From Mycolicibacterium sp. P1-18 (GTDB lineage: Bacteria > Actinomycetota > Actinomycetes > Mycobacteriales > Mycobacteriaceae), in NCBI RefSeq assembly GCF_008329535.1, contig NZ_NPKR01000012.1:151070-215069 (forward strand): DNA of 64,000 bases, in the 5' to 3' direction. This document shows positions 52,009 through 61,064 of this stretch, one piece after another. Position numbers and translations under genes: made by a program. Under the pieces are notes generated by a model. That model did no database searches. It was not told the origin of the DNA and saw only the letters and a list, made by a program, of their open reading frames with translations. Position 1 is the first letter of the stretch; every line of letters begins with the position of its first letter.

Positions 52009-53519
52009 CAGTGGTTCCGCACGTACTGCAGGTAGCCGATCGCCCAGGCCGCGAACGGCACTACCAGGACGTACAGCGCGTACTCCAGGTACTCGACCAG
52101 CTCGCGGAAGGTCTCGGAGAACATCCGCTTCGGCACCAGCACACCGGCGGTCAGGGCCGCCGCGGCCAGCGCGAGCACGACCGCCGCGCACCACAGTCCG
52201 GTGGCCGTCGCGGTGGCGTCGGCGGCCAGCGCGACGTGGGTGGGGATGGCGAACAACGACAGCGTCGCGCCCACCACCAGCGTGATCGAGCAGCGGCGGT
52301 CCCGGAACGCCCGGGCCCGCAGCACCGAGATCAACGCACACGTCGTGACCACGGCGACGAACGGCCACTGGCTGCCGTGGCCGGGGTGGATCGCGAACCA
52401 GGAGGCGGTCACCTGCACCGCGGCGATGCCGGTGAGCACGCCGCGCAGCACCCGGTTGGACCGCAAGGCCATCTCCCCGACCTGCTCGCCGCGCAGCGTG
52501 ACGTCGTCGGGCGCGTCGGCCACCGGGGACAGGGTGTCCTCCGGTTGACCGGGTGCCCGGGCGAACAGGTCGTCGCCGGTGATCGACCGGAAGCTCTGGC
52601 GCGGCACCTTGGCCATCGCCCGCGCCAGGTGCGAGGACATCACCGAGGCCACCAGCACCACCACCAACGTCACGACCGCGATGCGCTGGCCGGGCACGTC
52701 GAAGAACATCCGAACCAGCCCGGCGCCGATTCCGGCGGCGGCCACGGTGGTCACCGCGGCGGCGGCCACCCGGTAGCGGCCGGTGGCCCGTGACAGCGCC
52801 ACTGCGGCGACGACGGCGACCAGGGCGGCGAGGAATCCGTTGGGGGCGCCGGGATGTGGCCCGGGTGGGGCGCTCGCCCCGGCCAGCATGGCGGCCACGC
52901 CCGCGGCGGCGCCGGTGGCCCCGACGACGAACGTCTCGGTCCGCAGCCGGGTGCACAACCAGGACACCACGATCAGCACCACCGCGGCCGCGCCGAACAC
53001 CGCCGGCACCAGCCAGCCGTCGGCACCGGCCCACCGCATCCGCCACAGGATCGTCGCGCACGCGCCGAGCGCGACCAGCACCAGCAGCACCGCGACCATC
53101 GCGGCGTCGCGCGGGGTGACGGTCGGGAAGTGCTCCCGCGCCCAGCGCGCCAGCGCGGTGGAGACGTTCTCGATGTTGGGGGTGTAGCGCACCGCCCGGT
53201 CGGCGGGCACCAGCGCCAACAGGTCGGCGTCGGTGACGCCCTGGGCGGCCAGGGAGGTGTCCCCGGCCAGCTCGGTCATCCCGGCGGCGCGGACGAACAC
53301 ATAACTGCGGCGGGGCATTTCGTCCTCGCCGGTGCTGCGCAGCTGCCGGTTGATCGCGTCGCGGGTGGCGTCGACCAGCGCGGCCAGCGGCACCGCCGCG
53401 GGCAGCACCATGTCCACCTGGTGGTCGTCGCCGACCAGGATCGACACCCGGCACGACGACGGGACCAGGGGGGCCGCCCCGGTGGCCAGGACCGGCCGGG
53501 CCGGGTGCAGCGCGGTCAT
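52008..53519 (-). CDS. eccD: ESX type VII secretion membrane component EccD
   Basis: 503 residues. The N-terminal 110 residues form the ubiquitin-like cytosolic domain (CRVSILVGDDHQVDMVLPAAVPLAALV...RRSYVFVRAAGMTELAGDTSLAAQGVTDADLLALV). About eleven membrane helices follow to the C-terminus. EccD lines the membrane pore complex of ESX systems. ATG overlaps the EspI-like stop (ATGA) and its stop overlaps the mycosin start, so eccD, mycP and eccE are translationally chained. Confidence 0.9.
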   Translation of the reverse strand: MTALHPARPVLATGAAPLVPSSCRVSILVGDDHQVDMVLPAAVPLAALVDATRDAINRQLRSTGEDEMPRRSYVFVRAAGMTELAGDTSLAAQGVTDADLLALVPADRAVRYTPNIENVSTALARWAREHFPTVTPRDAAMVAVLLVLVALGACATILWRMRWAGADGWLVPAVFGAAAVVLIVVSWLCTRLRTETFVVGATGAAAGVAAMLAGASAPPGPHPGAPNGFLAALVAVVAAVALSRATGRYRVAAAAVTTVAAAGIGAGLVRMFFDVPGQRIAVVTLVVVLVASVMSSHLARAMAKVPRQSFRSITGDDLFARAPGQPEDTLSPVADAPDDVTLRGEQVGEMALRSNRVLRGVLTGIAAVQVTASWFAIHPGHGSQWPFVAVVTTCALISVLRARAFRDRRCSITLVVGATLSLFAIPTHVALAADATATATGLWCAAVVLALAAAALTAGVLVPKRMFSETFRELVEYLEYALYVLVVPFAAWAIGYLQYVRNH

Positions 53520-55165
53520 CGGCGCTCCCGGGGGCCGTCCGTGGTGGCGGCGAAGTGTTCGGCCACGGCCGCGGCGATCTCCAGGATGCGGCGCCGGGTG
53601 ACCCGGTCGATCTGGGTGTCGACGTCGATCACCCCGCCCGGGCGCAGATGCTGGTCATACGGCACCTCGACGACGACCTGGCCGCGGGCGCCGAACTGCT
53701 CGAGGAGCACCTTGCGGGTCCGCTTGTCGGCGTGCCCGTCGGAGTCGTTGAGCACGATCACGGTCCGGTGCAGCAGACCGGTGTAGCCGTTGTTGGCCAG
53801 CCACTCCAGTGTTTGACCGGCCGCCGACGCGCCGTCGAGCCACGGCGAGGACACCACCAGCAGGGCGTCGAGGTCCGACAACGCCTCCTGGGTGACCGGG
53901 GAGTCCATGGTGGAGCCACAGTCCACGATGGAGATGGTGAAGTGGTTGTCGAGCCGGGAGGCGGCCTCCCGGTAGATCGCCGGGTCCAGCACCCGCCGGC
54001 GGGCGACGTTGTGCTCCCCGCCCAGCACGAACAATCCGGCGGCGTTGCTGCCCACCCGGGAGCGGACGTCGGCGAAGCTGTGCAGGTGCTGATCGGCGGC
54101 CAGCTCCCAGTACGACCCGGCGGCCTGCGGGTCGATGCGGCTGGCCAGCTTGCCGAAGGCGGTGTCGGCGTCGATGGCCACCACCCGGTCGTCCTGACGG
54201 AGTTCGGCCAGGATGGAGCCCAGGCTGGCGGCCAGGGTGGTCTTGCCGGTGCCGCCCTTGCCGAGCACACCGATCTTGTACCGGCCCCGCAGCAGGGTGC
54301 GGGTCTTGGCCACCAGGTCGTCGTGGCGACGCTCATCCGGTGAGCGGCCCAGGTTGACCAGACCGAACGTCGCCAGCAGGACGCCCTTGCGCCAGCCGTG
54401 CCGCGGCGGCAGCTTGCGGGTGGGCACCAGGTCCGAGGAGCGGATCGAGTCGGTGTAGTTGAAGTTGGCCGGCGCGGCGCCGCTGCGGAAACCCTCGGCC
54501 GGCCAGCCGCCAGAGGTCTCACCCCACGGCCCCGGCGGGGGCTGCTGACCTGGGCGTCCCTGCGGCGGTCCCGGAGGCGGTCCGGGCAGGCGCTGTCCGG
54601 GGGGTGGCGGGCCGTTCCACTGTTGCTGATACGGGGTTCCCGGCCGGGCGGGGGCCCACTGCGGGGGTCCCTGGCGAGGGTCGGGACCGGGCGCCTGCCC
54701 CATGTTCGTCTCGCGGAGCCCCCGCGCCCGGGCCATCATCTCCGGGGTGATCTGCTGCGTCGGCGGACCGTAGCCGGGCGGCGGGGACGGCGGCGGACCG
54801 TAACCGGGCGGCGGTGGCGGCGGCTGTGTCGGGCGGCCACCGCGATCCGGGCTCAGCGCGGTCGTGGGTCCGGTGCTCTCCGAGCGCGGGGGCACCGCGA
54901 CGGTGGGCTCCTCCGACCCGCCGGCCGGCGGGGCGCCGAACTCGGGAACGGCGTGCGATCCGCCGCGATCGGGTGAGCCGAACGAGTCCTCACCCCGCGC
55001 GGGCGCGCCGTCCCCGAACGGTGCCGACGTGGCGGATCGGGCGTCGGCGAAGGGATCGGCGTGGCGGGGTGCGTCGGCCGGTGGGTCGGGGACCCCCGCG
55101 GAGCCCGCACCGGGGCCGTCCGGCTCCCGTGCCTGGCTGAACTCGTGGTCCTGGCGGTCGGTCAT
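53516..55165 (-). CDS. espI: EspI-like MinD/ParA-type ATPase of the ESX locus
   Basis: 549 residues. The first 240 are disordered Pro/Gly-rich with PPPGYGPP repeats. The ATPase domain has the deviant Walker A LGKGGTGKTT (301-310), VVAIDADTAFGKL, and ISIVDCGSTMD. This is the layout of EspI (Rv3876) of ESX-1 and Rv3888c of ESX-2. EspI is reported to down-regulate ESX-1 secretion when ATP is low. Its position directly before eccD matches ESX-2. It has its own TAGGAT-N6-ATG leaderless promoter signal, separate from eccB 73 bases upstream. Confidence 0.8.
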   Translation of the reverse strand: MTDRQDHEFSQAREPDGPGAGSAGVPDPPADAPRHADPFADARSATSAPFGDGAPARGEDSFGSPDRGGSHAVPEFGAPPAGGSEEPTVAVPPRSESTGPTTALSPDRGGRPTQPPPPPPGYGPPPSPPPGYGPPTQQITPEMMARARGLRETNMGQAPGPDPRQGPPQWAPARPGTPYQQQWNGPPPPGQRLPGPPPGPPQGRPGQQPPPGPWGETSGGWPAEGFRSGAAPANFNYTDSIRSSDLVPTRKLPPRHGWRKGVLLATFGLVNLGRSPDERRHDDLVAKTRTLLRGRYKIGVLGKGGTGKTTLAASLGSILAELRQDDRVVAIDADTAFGKLASRIDPQAAGSYWELAADQHLHSFADVRSRVGSNAAGLFVLGGEHNVARRRVLDPAIYREAASRLDNHFTISIVDCGSTMDSPVTQEALSDLDALLVVSSPWLDGASAAGQTLEWLANNGYTGLLHRTVIVLNDSDGHADKRTRKVLLEQFGARGQVVVEVPYDQHLRPGGVIDVDTQIDRVTRRRILEIAAAVAEHFAATTDGPRERR

Positions 55166-55171
55166 GTTCCC

Positions 55172-55177
55172 ATCCTA
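55172..55177 (-). promoter_or_regulatory. -10 element for leaderless start of espI
   Basis: Minus strand TAGGAT, 6 bases, ATG at 55165. It fits TANNNT at the leaderless distance and implies that espI-eccD-mycP-eccE can be transcribed apart from eccB. Confidence 0.4.
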
Positions 55178-55238
55178 AGGGCGCTGTAATGCCAATATCC
55201 GCACCAGTTTTCGGTGCCTGGACTTTCATTCACGGGGG

Positions 55239-56753
55239 TCAGCCACCGGCTTGCTGGGTCGGCAGCGCCTCGGCGCCGACGACCGGGGTCAGGCTGTCGT
55301 GCTGGGTCATCGCGTCGGCCCGGGTGAGGGCGGGACCCGGGGCGAACACCCGGATCAGCGGCCACGGGGCCTGCCCGGAACTCGCCGGCGTGACGCCGAG
55401 GGACTCCAGCGCCTTCTGCTCCAGTTCGATGCCGTAGCGCACCCCCTGATCGGAGATCCACCACAGCGACTCCCGGCTGGCCGCGGTCGGCGACGCACTG
55501 GTTGTCATCACCAGGTTCGTCGCCCCCGGGGCGATGTACACCTGGTCGGCCTCCACCGACGTCGGGTCGGCCCGGACGTCCTTGACCAGCCGCACCAGCC
55601 GCGAATCCGCCGAGGCGGGGATCGGCAGCCCCTGACCCGAGAGCACGGTGATCTGCGCGGCCCGGTCACCGGCACCCTTCGACCACGCCAGGCAGGTGGT
55701 CCCGTCGACGGTGGTGTCGACCAGGCGCAGCCGGGTGGCCGGATAGAACGACACCGGCAAGGTGTCGACCACCGGCACGTTGGCCAGCCGGTCCGGGGAC
55801 ACCGCCACCGGGGCGACGTCGCCGAAGGAGTTCGCCGACCGCAGCAATGACGCCACGAACGGTGAAATCCGTTGCACCCCATTGCCCAACAACACGTACA
55901 GCGTGTCGGTGCCGGGGGCGTTGAGATCCCCCACCGCCAGCACCGAGCCGATCACCGCACCCGCGCCGAGGTCCCACGGCGACGGTGCGCCGGCATTGGG
56001 GATCGCGGGGCTGGCCAACGGGTCGGTCGCCGGGATCGCGTCGAACAACGCCGTCGACATCGGGATCGGTTCCGGCGCAGCGGAATCCACCCCCAACGCG
56101 AGGGCCACCGACTTGTTGGCCAGGTCGATCTCCGAGCGCTGCCCACCCCACACCACGTAGGTCTTGCCGTCGTGACTGGCCAGCACCGCGTCCGGGTTCC
56201 GCAGGGGTTCGGACCGGGCGCCCAGACTGACGGGCCCGGCGATCGCGGTGACGATCGGCGCATCTGCCGCGGAGGTCATCGCCGTCGAGGTGGGGGCGGT
56301 GTCGCACACCGCCCACTGCGAGGCGGCTCCGGTGCGCAGCGGCATCGCTGCCGGGGCGCCGACGATGCCGACCGTGGTGCCCTGCGGGTACTTCTCCAGG
56401 TCGACGGCCTTGATGAAGGTCGGGTTGGCGTTCTCCCCGGCGATCAGCCGGGCGCTCATCAGGTTCAGCGCCGGATGCAACCGGCCGTCGACGACCACGT
56501 ACAGCGCGCCGGTGTCGCGGTCCGCGAGGATCTTCGACTGCCCGACTTGACCGGCCGGCTTGAACCACGACAGTAGGAACATCAGTCCGACGGCGACCAG
56601 GGTGATGGTGAATCCGAGGATCAGCGCCGCCGTCCGACGCGACTCCGGGTCGTAGTCCAGTCGCACGCCGTGATGGCTCAGGGCCGCGGCGTTGCGCTTG
56701 TTCCAGAAACGCGAAGCCGTCACCTGGACCCGGGAGGTCAGATTCAGCGCCAT
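55239..56753 (-). CDS. eccB: ESX type VII secretion component EccB
   Basis: 504 residues from the ATG at 56753. The N-terminal cytosolic segment NLTSRVQVTASRFWNKRNAAALSHHGVRLDYDPESRRTAAL is a clear EccB signature, followed by one membrane helix (about 46-66). The outside domain has GQSKILADRDTGALYVVVDGRLHPALNLMSARLI, VGIVGAPAAMP and CDTA...CLAWSKG (cysteine pair), the repeat-containing EccB fold. EccB has ATPase-like activity in ESX-1 and is a core subunit. A TAAGGT-N7-ATG signal suggests leaderless transcription. The neighbour expected upstream in most ESX loci (eccC or espG) is not adjacent here. Confidence 0.9.
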   Translation of the reverse strand: MALNLTSRVQVTASRFWNKRNAAALSHHGVRLDYDPESRRTAALILGFTITLVAVGLMFLLSWFKPAGQVGQSKILADRDTGALYVVVDGRLHPALNLMSARLIAGENANPTFIKAVDLEKYPQGTTVGIVGAPAAMPLRTGAASQWAVCDTAPTSTAMTSAADAPIVTAIAGPVSLGARSEPLRNPDAVLASHDGKTYVVWGGQRSEIDLANKSVALALGVDSAAPEPIPMSTALFDAIPATDPLASPAIPNAGAPSPWDLGAGAVIGSVLAVGDLNAPGTDTLYVLLGNGVQRISPFVASLLRSANSFGDVAPVAVSPDRLANVPVVDTLPVSFYPATRLRLVDTTVDGTTCLAWSKGAGDRAAQITVLSGQGLPIPASADSRLVRLVKDVRADPTSVEADQVYIAPGATNLVMTTSASPTAASRESLWWISDQGVRYGIELEQKALESLGVTPASSGQAPWPLIRVFAPGPALTRADAMTQHDSLTPVVGAEALPTQQAGG

Positions 56754-56760
56754 GCGGGAA

Positions 56761-56766
56761 ACCTTA
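56761..56766 (-). promoter_or_regulatory. -10 element for leaderless start of eccB
   Basis: Minus strand TAAGGT, 7 bases, ATG at 56753. The rest of the 329-base divergent gap (56754-57082) shows no gene. Confidence 0.4.
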
Positions 56767-57070
56767 CCGGCGGTATCACCCTGAAATCGGCGGCAATTTT
56801 CGGCGTCGGGACTTTGCCGCACGGCCCCGGTTATCGGTCCCCTCCGTCAGAACCGCACCCCACCGCTGCAAGCACCCAAGGCCGCTGACCAGCACCGGGC
56901 ACCGATCCGCGCCGTCGCCGCCGGGACACGACGGGGCCACGCCCGCCCGGGTCGCGCACCGCCGTTGCCGCACCGTCGCGCCCTAACCGCGCCGCCGCGG
57001 CGGCCCCACCCCGTCCGTGGCGCGTCCCCGGGCCGCCGAAAGTTCTGCCGGAGGGCCTTCGCGTCGCCCT

Positions 57071-57076
57071 TAGGGT
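57071..57076 (+). promoter_or_regulatory. -10 element for leaderless start (DUF1023 hydrolase)
   Basis: TAGGGT, 6 bases, ATG at 57083. It is the same hexamer as before the HTH gene at 42885, and no ribosome site is present. Confidence 0.45.
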
Positions 57077-57082
57077 CGACCC

Positions 57083-58690
57083 ATGGGGTTGTCGGCTGCC
57101 GACGTCGATCGGTGGAACGCGGAGTTCGTACGGGACGTCTTCCACGCCGGCACCCAGCGCTACCGCACCAGCACCGGGGTGGCCCGAGACCTGGGCACCC
57201 TGTCTGCGTTCACCAGCTGGGAGGGTGACGCCGCCGAGGCCGCCCGGCACGCGGTGGCCACCACCCGGGCCGACCTCGACGCCCACGGCCGGGAAGCACT
57301 AGCGGTGGCCCGCGCCGCCGACCGCGCCGCCGACGGCGTGGAGAAGGTGAAGACCGACCTCGCCCAGCTGCGGGCCGACGCCGCGGCCGCCGGCCTGGAG
57401 GTCGACCCGGTGTCCAACCGGATCGTCGCGCCGCCCGGCAACACCCGCAGCCGCCAGCAGATGCTCGCCGTCCCCGGCCTGCAGGCCCGCCTGGACGGCA
57501 TCCTCCTGCAGGCCGCCCAGGTGGATCAGGAATTGGCCTCGGCGATCGACATGGCCGACGGCGACGCCCCCATTCCGGTCGGCGCGGGCCCGTCCGTCGG
57601 CCCGGAGGGACTGACCCCCACCCAAGTCGCCAGCGACGCCAACCAGGAACGCTTGCGGCTGGACCGGGCCATCGCCGCGGCACGAGTCGCTCCGGTGCAG
57701 AAGAAGTTCGACGACCTGATGACGAAGGTGTACCGCGGTGATCACAGCGAGGCGACCGCCGACGCGCTGCAACGGGTGACCAATCAACTGTCCCCGCTGC
57801 GCAAGCACCTCGACGAACTCGACGCCGTCGACGAGGCTCTCGGCAAGGCCCCGGAAACCTATCTGACGGTGTACGACCCCCAAACCGGCACGGGCAAGCC
57901 CGTTTTGGCCGCCGTCGCGGTCGGCAACCCCGACACTGCCAGCAAGATCGGGGTCACCGTGCCCGGCATGGGCACCACGGCCAAGTCGCTGCCGGGAATG
58001 GTCGAGGAGGCCAGCAATCTGCGCGACACCACCCAACGCGAGATGCTGCGCCTCGAGATCCCAGGGATCGCCTCCACCATCGCCTGGCTGGGCTACGAGC
58101 CACCGGCCGCGCCCGACCCGGACAACCTGGGCTCCGACCTCGGTCCGATCCTCAACGACGACGTCGCCCAGACCGGCGCCAAGAACCTCGCCGGCTACCT
58201 GCAGAGCGTGGACGCGCGCAACCCGAACGCCCAGATCAGCGTGCTCGGCCACTCCTACGGGTCGCTCACCTCGTCCCTGGCCCTACAACAGCTGCACGAC
58301 CAGGGTATTCGGGCCGTCGACAACGCCGTGTTCTACGGCTCCCCCGGCCTGGAGCTGTACGCGCCCAGCCAGCTGGGACTCGACCCCGGACACGCCTTCG
58401 TCATGCGGGCGCCGGAAGACTTCGTCACCGGCGTCATCGCGCCGACCGCCCCGCTGCACGGGTGGGGTATCGACCCCTACAGCGGCATCCTTCCCGAACT
58501 GTCCTCCCAGGCCGGCACCAGCCCGGACGGCGTCCTACGCGCGGGGGTCGGCGGGCACGCCGACTACCCCCGCCCCGACGGTCACGGCGCGCTACGCATG
58601 TCCGGCTACAACCTCGCCGCGGTCATCGCCGGCCTCGACCCGCAACAACTGGTCATGGCCCCACCACTGCCCGTCCCGCGCGGCCGATGA
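57083..58690 (+). CDS. WXG-like N-terminus fused to DUF1023 alpha/beta hydrolase
   Basis: 535 residues. The N-terminal 120 residues are helical with FTSWEGDAAEAARHAVATTRADLDAHGREAL, a WxG-type turn like that of ESX substrates. A coiled region follows to about 260. The C-terminal part (about 280-510) is a DUF1023 alpha/beta hydrolase with VTVPGMGTTAKSL and the nucleophile motif ISVLGHSYGSLTSSLAL (Ser near 390); acid and His (GGHADY) follow. Such proteins are thought to be ESX-secreted or ESX-linked lipases/esterases. It is divergent from eccB, supporting a link. Its stop overlaps the ATG of the next (decayed) gene. Confidence 0.8.
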   Translation: MGLSAADVDRWNAEFVRDVFHAGTQRYRTSTGVARDLGTLSAFTSWEGDAAEAARHAVATTRADLDAHGREALAVARAADRAADGVEKVKTDLAQLRADAAAAGLEVDPVSNRIVAPPGNTRSRQQMLAVPGLQARLDGILLQAAQVDQELASAIDMADGDAPIPVGAGPSVGPEGLTPTQVASDANQERLRLDRAIAAARVAPVQKKFDDLMTKVYRGDHSEATADALQRVTNQLSPLRKHLDELDAVDEALGKAPETYLTVYDPQTGTGKPVLAAVAVGNPDTASKIGVTVPGMGTTAKSLPGMVEEASNLRDTTQREMLRLEIPGIASTIAWLGYEPPAAPDPDNLGSDLGPILNDDVAQTGAKNLAGYLQSVDARNPNAQISVLGHSYGSLTSSLALQQLHDQGIRAVDNAVFYGSPGLELYAPSQLGLDPGHAFVMRAPEDFVTGVIAPTAPLHGWGIDPYSGILPELSSQAGTSPDGVLRAGVGGHADYPRPDGHGALRMSGYNLAAVIAGLDPQQLVMAPPLPVPRGR

Positions 58691-59140
58691 AGTGCCGCTC
58701 CAGCACGCCGCCGTGCCCCGCATCCTCGGATCCGTACACCCATCTGCGAGAACGGCCGTCCCTCGAGGCCGCCCAAGAGCAGCACACGGCCGTCGTTACC
58801 GCCGCCGCGAACTAAATCGCAGCGCTGGTACCCGGTTCGACGTGGACGATCCAGCAGAACAGCTGGGGTAGCTGCGGCGGTAAAATCCTCTACACCGAAG
58901 GCGTCGAAGCCTGCACAGTCGCCACGTTCAGCGGTTCAACCCCAGACCCGTTGTGGCCAGCGCCTTGGCGATCGTGCAAGACGTCGTCGCCCAGCTCGGC
59001 GTCGCCGACCTGCAGTGACTCAAGAACGTCGCCGCCGACCACGACGTCATGCTCACCAGCCTCGACGGCCTCGAAGTAACCTTGGGCTCCGTCAGGCCAC
59101 AGTCGTCACGGCGAAGTCGGATTGCCGCCTGCGGCATCGG
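58687..59140 (+). pseudogene. decayed DUF4853-like lipoprotein gene
   Basis: Starts with an ATG overlapping the hydrolase stop (ATGA) and breaks at an in-frame TAA (58813-58815). Beyond it the recognisable sequence resumes: IAALVPGSTWTIQQNSWGSCGGKILYTEG, a block I recall from mycobacterial lipoproteins paired with DUF1023 hydrolases. Then frames change: LAIVQDVVAQLGVADLQ is in a second frame and ends in TGA, and TVVTAKSDCRLR near 59100-59130 in a third. The export signal is also poor. At least one stop and two frameshifts, so it is non-functional. Confidence 0.65.
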
Positions 59141-59319
59141 GATTCGGCGACGCCTTCGCGGGGCCACGGTTTCGCACGAATGAGATCGGCGTTTGCACTG
59201 GTGGTCAACGTGGTGATGACGGCGAGACCCCGCGGCAGTGTCCGGCGTTGGCTCAAACACTGCCAGGAATGGTGACGGCGGAGGCGCCCTGCAACCAACC
59301 TGGGTTCGCGTAGGCGCGC

Positions 59320-59943
59320 TCAATCGACGGGCGGGTCGCCAGCCGGACGGTGTAGACCCAGCATCGCCTCGTGAACCGTGGCGTACAGGTTGAGCGTCTG
59401 GTCTATGCCCAACAACGTGATCGGCCTCTTGCTGATTGCACTGTTGGTCACGACGCCGAACCGCTTTCCCTGAAGCCGAGCGCCGCGGTGCCCGGCGACG
59501 AGCGCACCCATCCCCGCTGACGACAGGAATGTCAGCTCCTCGAGGTCGACGATGACCCCAGTCTCGACCTCCCCGAGGGTCCTGTGGGTGGCGCCGCTCA
59601 GCTGCGGCACGGTCACCGCGTCCAGATCGCCCCGCAGGGTCAACACCGTCACACCGTCGATGGGTGACTCGTGGATGGCGAACATGCGCGAGGCGGGGCG
59701 TTGGCGGAACCGCTGGTAGGCGTTGCCGCGACGCATTCCGAGCGCGTCGCCGACGGCCTGCCACGAGACGGCAAGATCTCGGGCCGCCCCCACCGCGAGA
59801 GCGAGATCGGCTTTGGCCGCGACGATTTCGTCGACGGGCCAGGTCGTCGTGACCGACGCGATGACCTCGGAAGCTGCGGCGATTCGCCGAATGGCATCAG
59901 CGCGAGGGTCTTCGGGCGCACCCGAGGAAGAGTCGACGGTCAT
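59320..59943 (-). CDS. STAS-domain protein with N-terminal helical domain
   Basis: 207 residues from the ATG at 59943. The first 75 residues are helical and include SWQAVGDALGMRRGNAYQRFRQ, which has helix-turn-helix cadence. The STAS domain (about 85-185) reads GVTVLTLRGDLDAVTVPQL...GVIVDLEELTFLSSAGMGALVAG; the Ser-Ser before AGMG is where anti-sigma-factor antagonists are phosphorylated. I infer a partner-switching regulator with a DNA- or protein-binding module. It faces away from the GAF-ANTAR gene, 355 bases apart; that gap contains nothing else recognisable. Confidence 0.75.
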   Translation of the reverse strand: MTVDSSSGAPEDPRADAIRRIAAASEVIASVTTTWPVDEIVAAKADLALAVGAARDLAVSWQAVGDALGMRRGNAYQRFRQRPASRMFAIHESPIDGVTVLTLRGDLDAVTVPQLSGATHRTLGEVETGVIVDLEELTFLSSAGMGALVAGHRGARLQGKRFGVVTNSAISKRPITLLGIDQTLNLYATVHEAMLGLHRPAGDPPVD

Positions 59944-60298
59944 GGCCGGAGCCCGACTCCGTTCGGGGGTTGAGTGGACGCAAACCCCTGGGATGGTCCA
60001 CACACTCGTGCGTGCCAACTGAGCGATCGAGACAAACGGGGACTTGGTTCGCCTCGACGGGTCAACAGTAGGCCAAGCAAACTGCTCGCGTGTTGCATCC
60101 ACGATGTCACGCGGCATCCGACAAAACTGGCGTGCTGAAAGCGGTTTTCCGAAGCAGGATCTCCGCGCCGGGATGCCCGATGACGCGTGGTCCACGTCGT
60201 GTTCAGGTCGCGATGACGCTTGCCGGGCAAAGTGCGCGCATACTGACGCGCAGGGCGCACCTGGATGTTGGTTCAACTCCGTCCGGGAAGAAGCTCCG

Positions 60299-60979
60299 AT
60301 GCCCGAGCACGGCGAGTCGATCCGCGCGGCAATGGCCGACCTCCTCAACGGGCACGCCCCAGACTCCGGGCTCCATCAGGCGTTGACCGCGATCACCACC
60401 ACCGCCGTGAAGGTCGTCGACGGCGTCGACTTCGCCGACATCATGATCATCGCCGACGAGGGCCGAGCACGGTCGGTGAGCGCCACCGCCGTGCCGCTGC
60501 TCGCCGAGCTCGACGACGTCCAAATGACTCTCCGACAAGGTCCCTGCCTGAGCGCTGCGGTCGGCGGATCGATGATTCGGTGCACGGACCTACGCGAGGA
60601 CGAGCGGTGGCCGGGTTACGCCGCGGCCGCGGTCGCGGCAGGAGTGCACAGCATGCTGTCCTTCCAGCTGGCCACCGCCCCCCACGGGGTCGGGGCGCTC
60701 AACTTGTTCGGTTTGGAGCCGCGCGCCCCGGATCCGGCGGCGGAGGCGATCGGCGCCTTGCTTGCCACGTTGGCCACGGTGGCCATGATGACCGCTCACC
60801 GGGAGACGCAATTCGAGGCTGCCCTGGCCGGCAGGGACGTCATCGGGCAGGCCAAGGGAATTCTGATGAACCACTTCAAGGTTGACGCGAGCCGCGCCTT
60901 CGACATGCTGCGGTCCATATCGCAGGCCGACAACACGCCACTTCGGCTCGTCGCACTCAAAGTCGTCGAGTCACTATGA
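60299..60979 (+). CDS. GAF-ANTAR RNA-binding antiterminator-type regulator
   Basis: 226 residues from the ATG at 60299 (GGGAAGAAG upstream). A GAF domain (about 12-155: DFADIMIIADEGRARSVSATA, RQGPCLSAAVGGSMIRCTDLREDERWPGYAAAA) is followed by an ANTAR domain (about 165-226: GRDVIGQAKGILMNHFKVDASRAFDMLRSISQADNTPLRLVA). ANTAR proteins bind twin hexaloop RNA and prevent termination; GAF-ANTAR combinations are frequent in mycobacteria. The ligand of this GAF is unknown. I did not find a twin hexaloop target in this window. Confidence 0.85.
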   Translation: MPEHGESIRAAMADLLNGHAPDSGLHQALTAITTTAVKVVDGVDFADIMIIADEGRARSVSATAVPLLAELDDVQMTLRQGPCLSAAVGGSMIRCTDLREDERWPGYAAAAVAAGVHSMLSFQLATAPHGVGALNLFGLEPRAPDPAAEAIGALLATLATVAMMTAHRETQFEAALAGRDVIGQAKGILMNHFKVDASRAFDMLRSISQADNTPLRLVALKVVESL

Positions 60980-61064
60980 GTGTCTTAACGTCAGTCGACA
61001 CGTCCCGAGGTGACCGCCCCCATGACGGATTCACCTTGGCCGCCGGTGTCGACCGCTCACCTGG

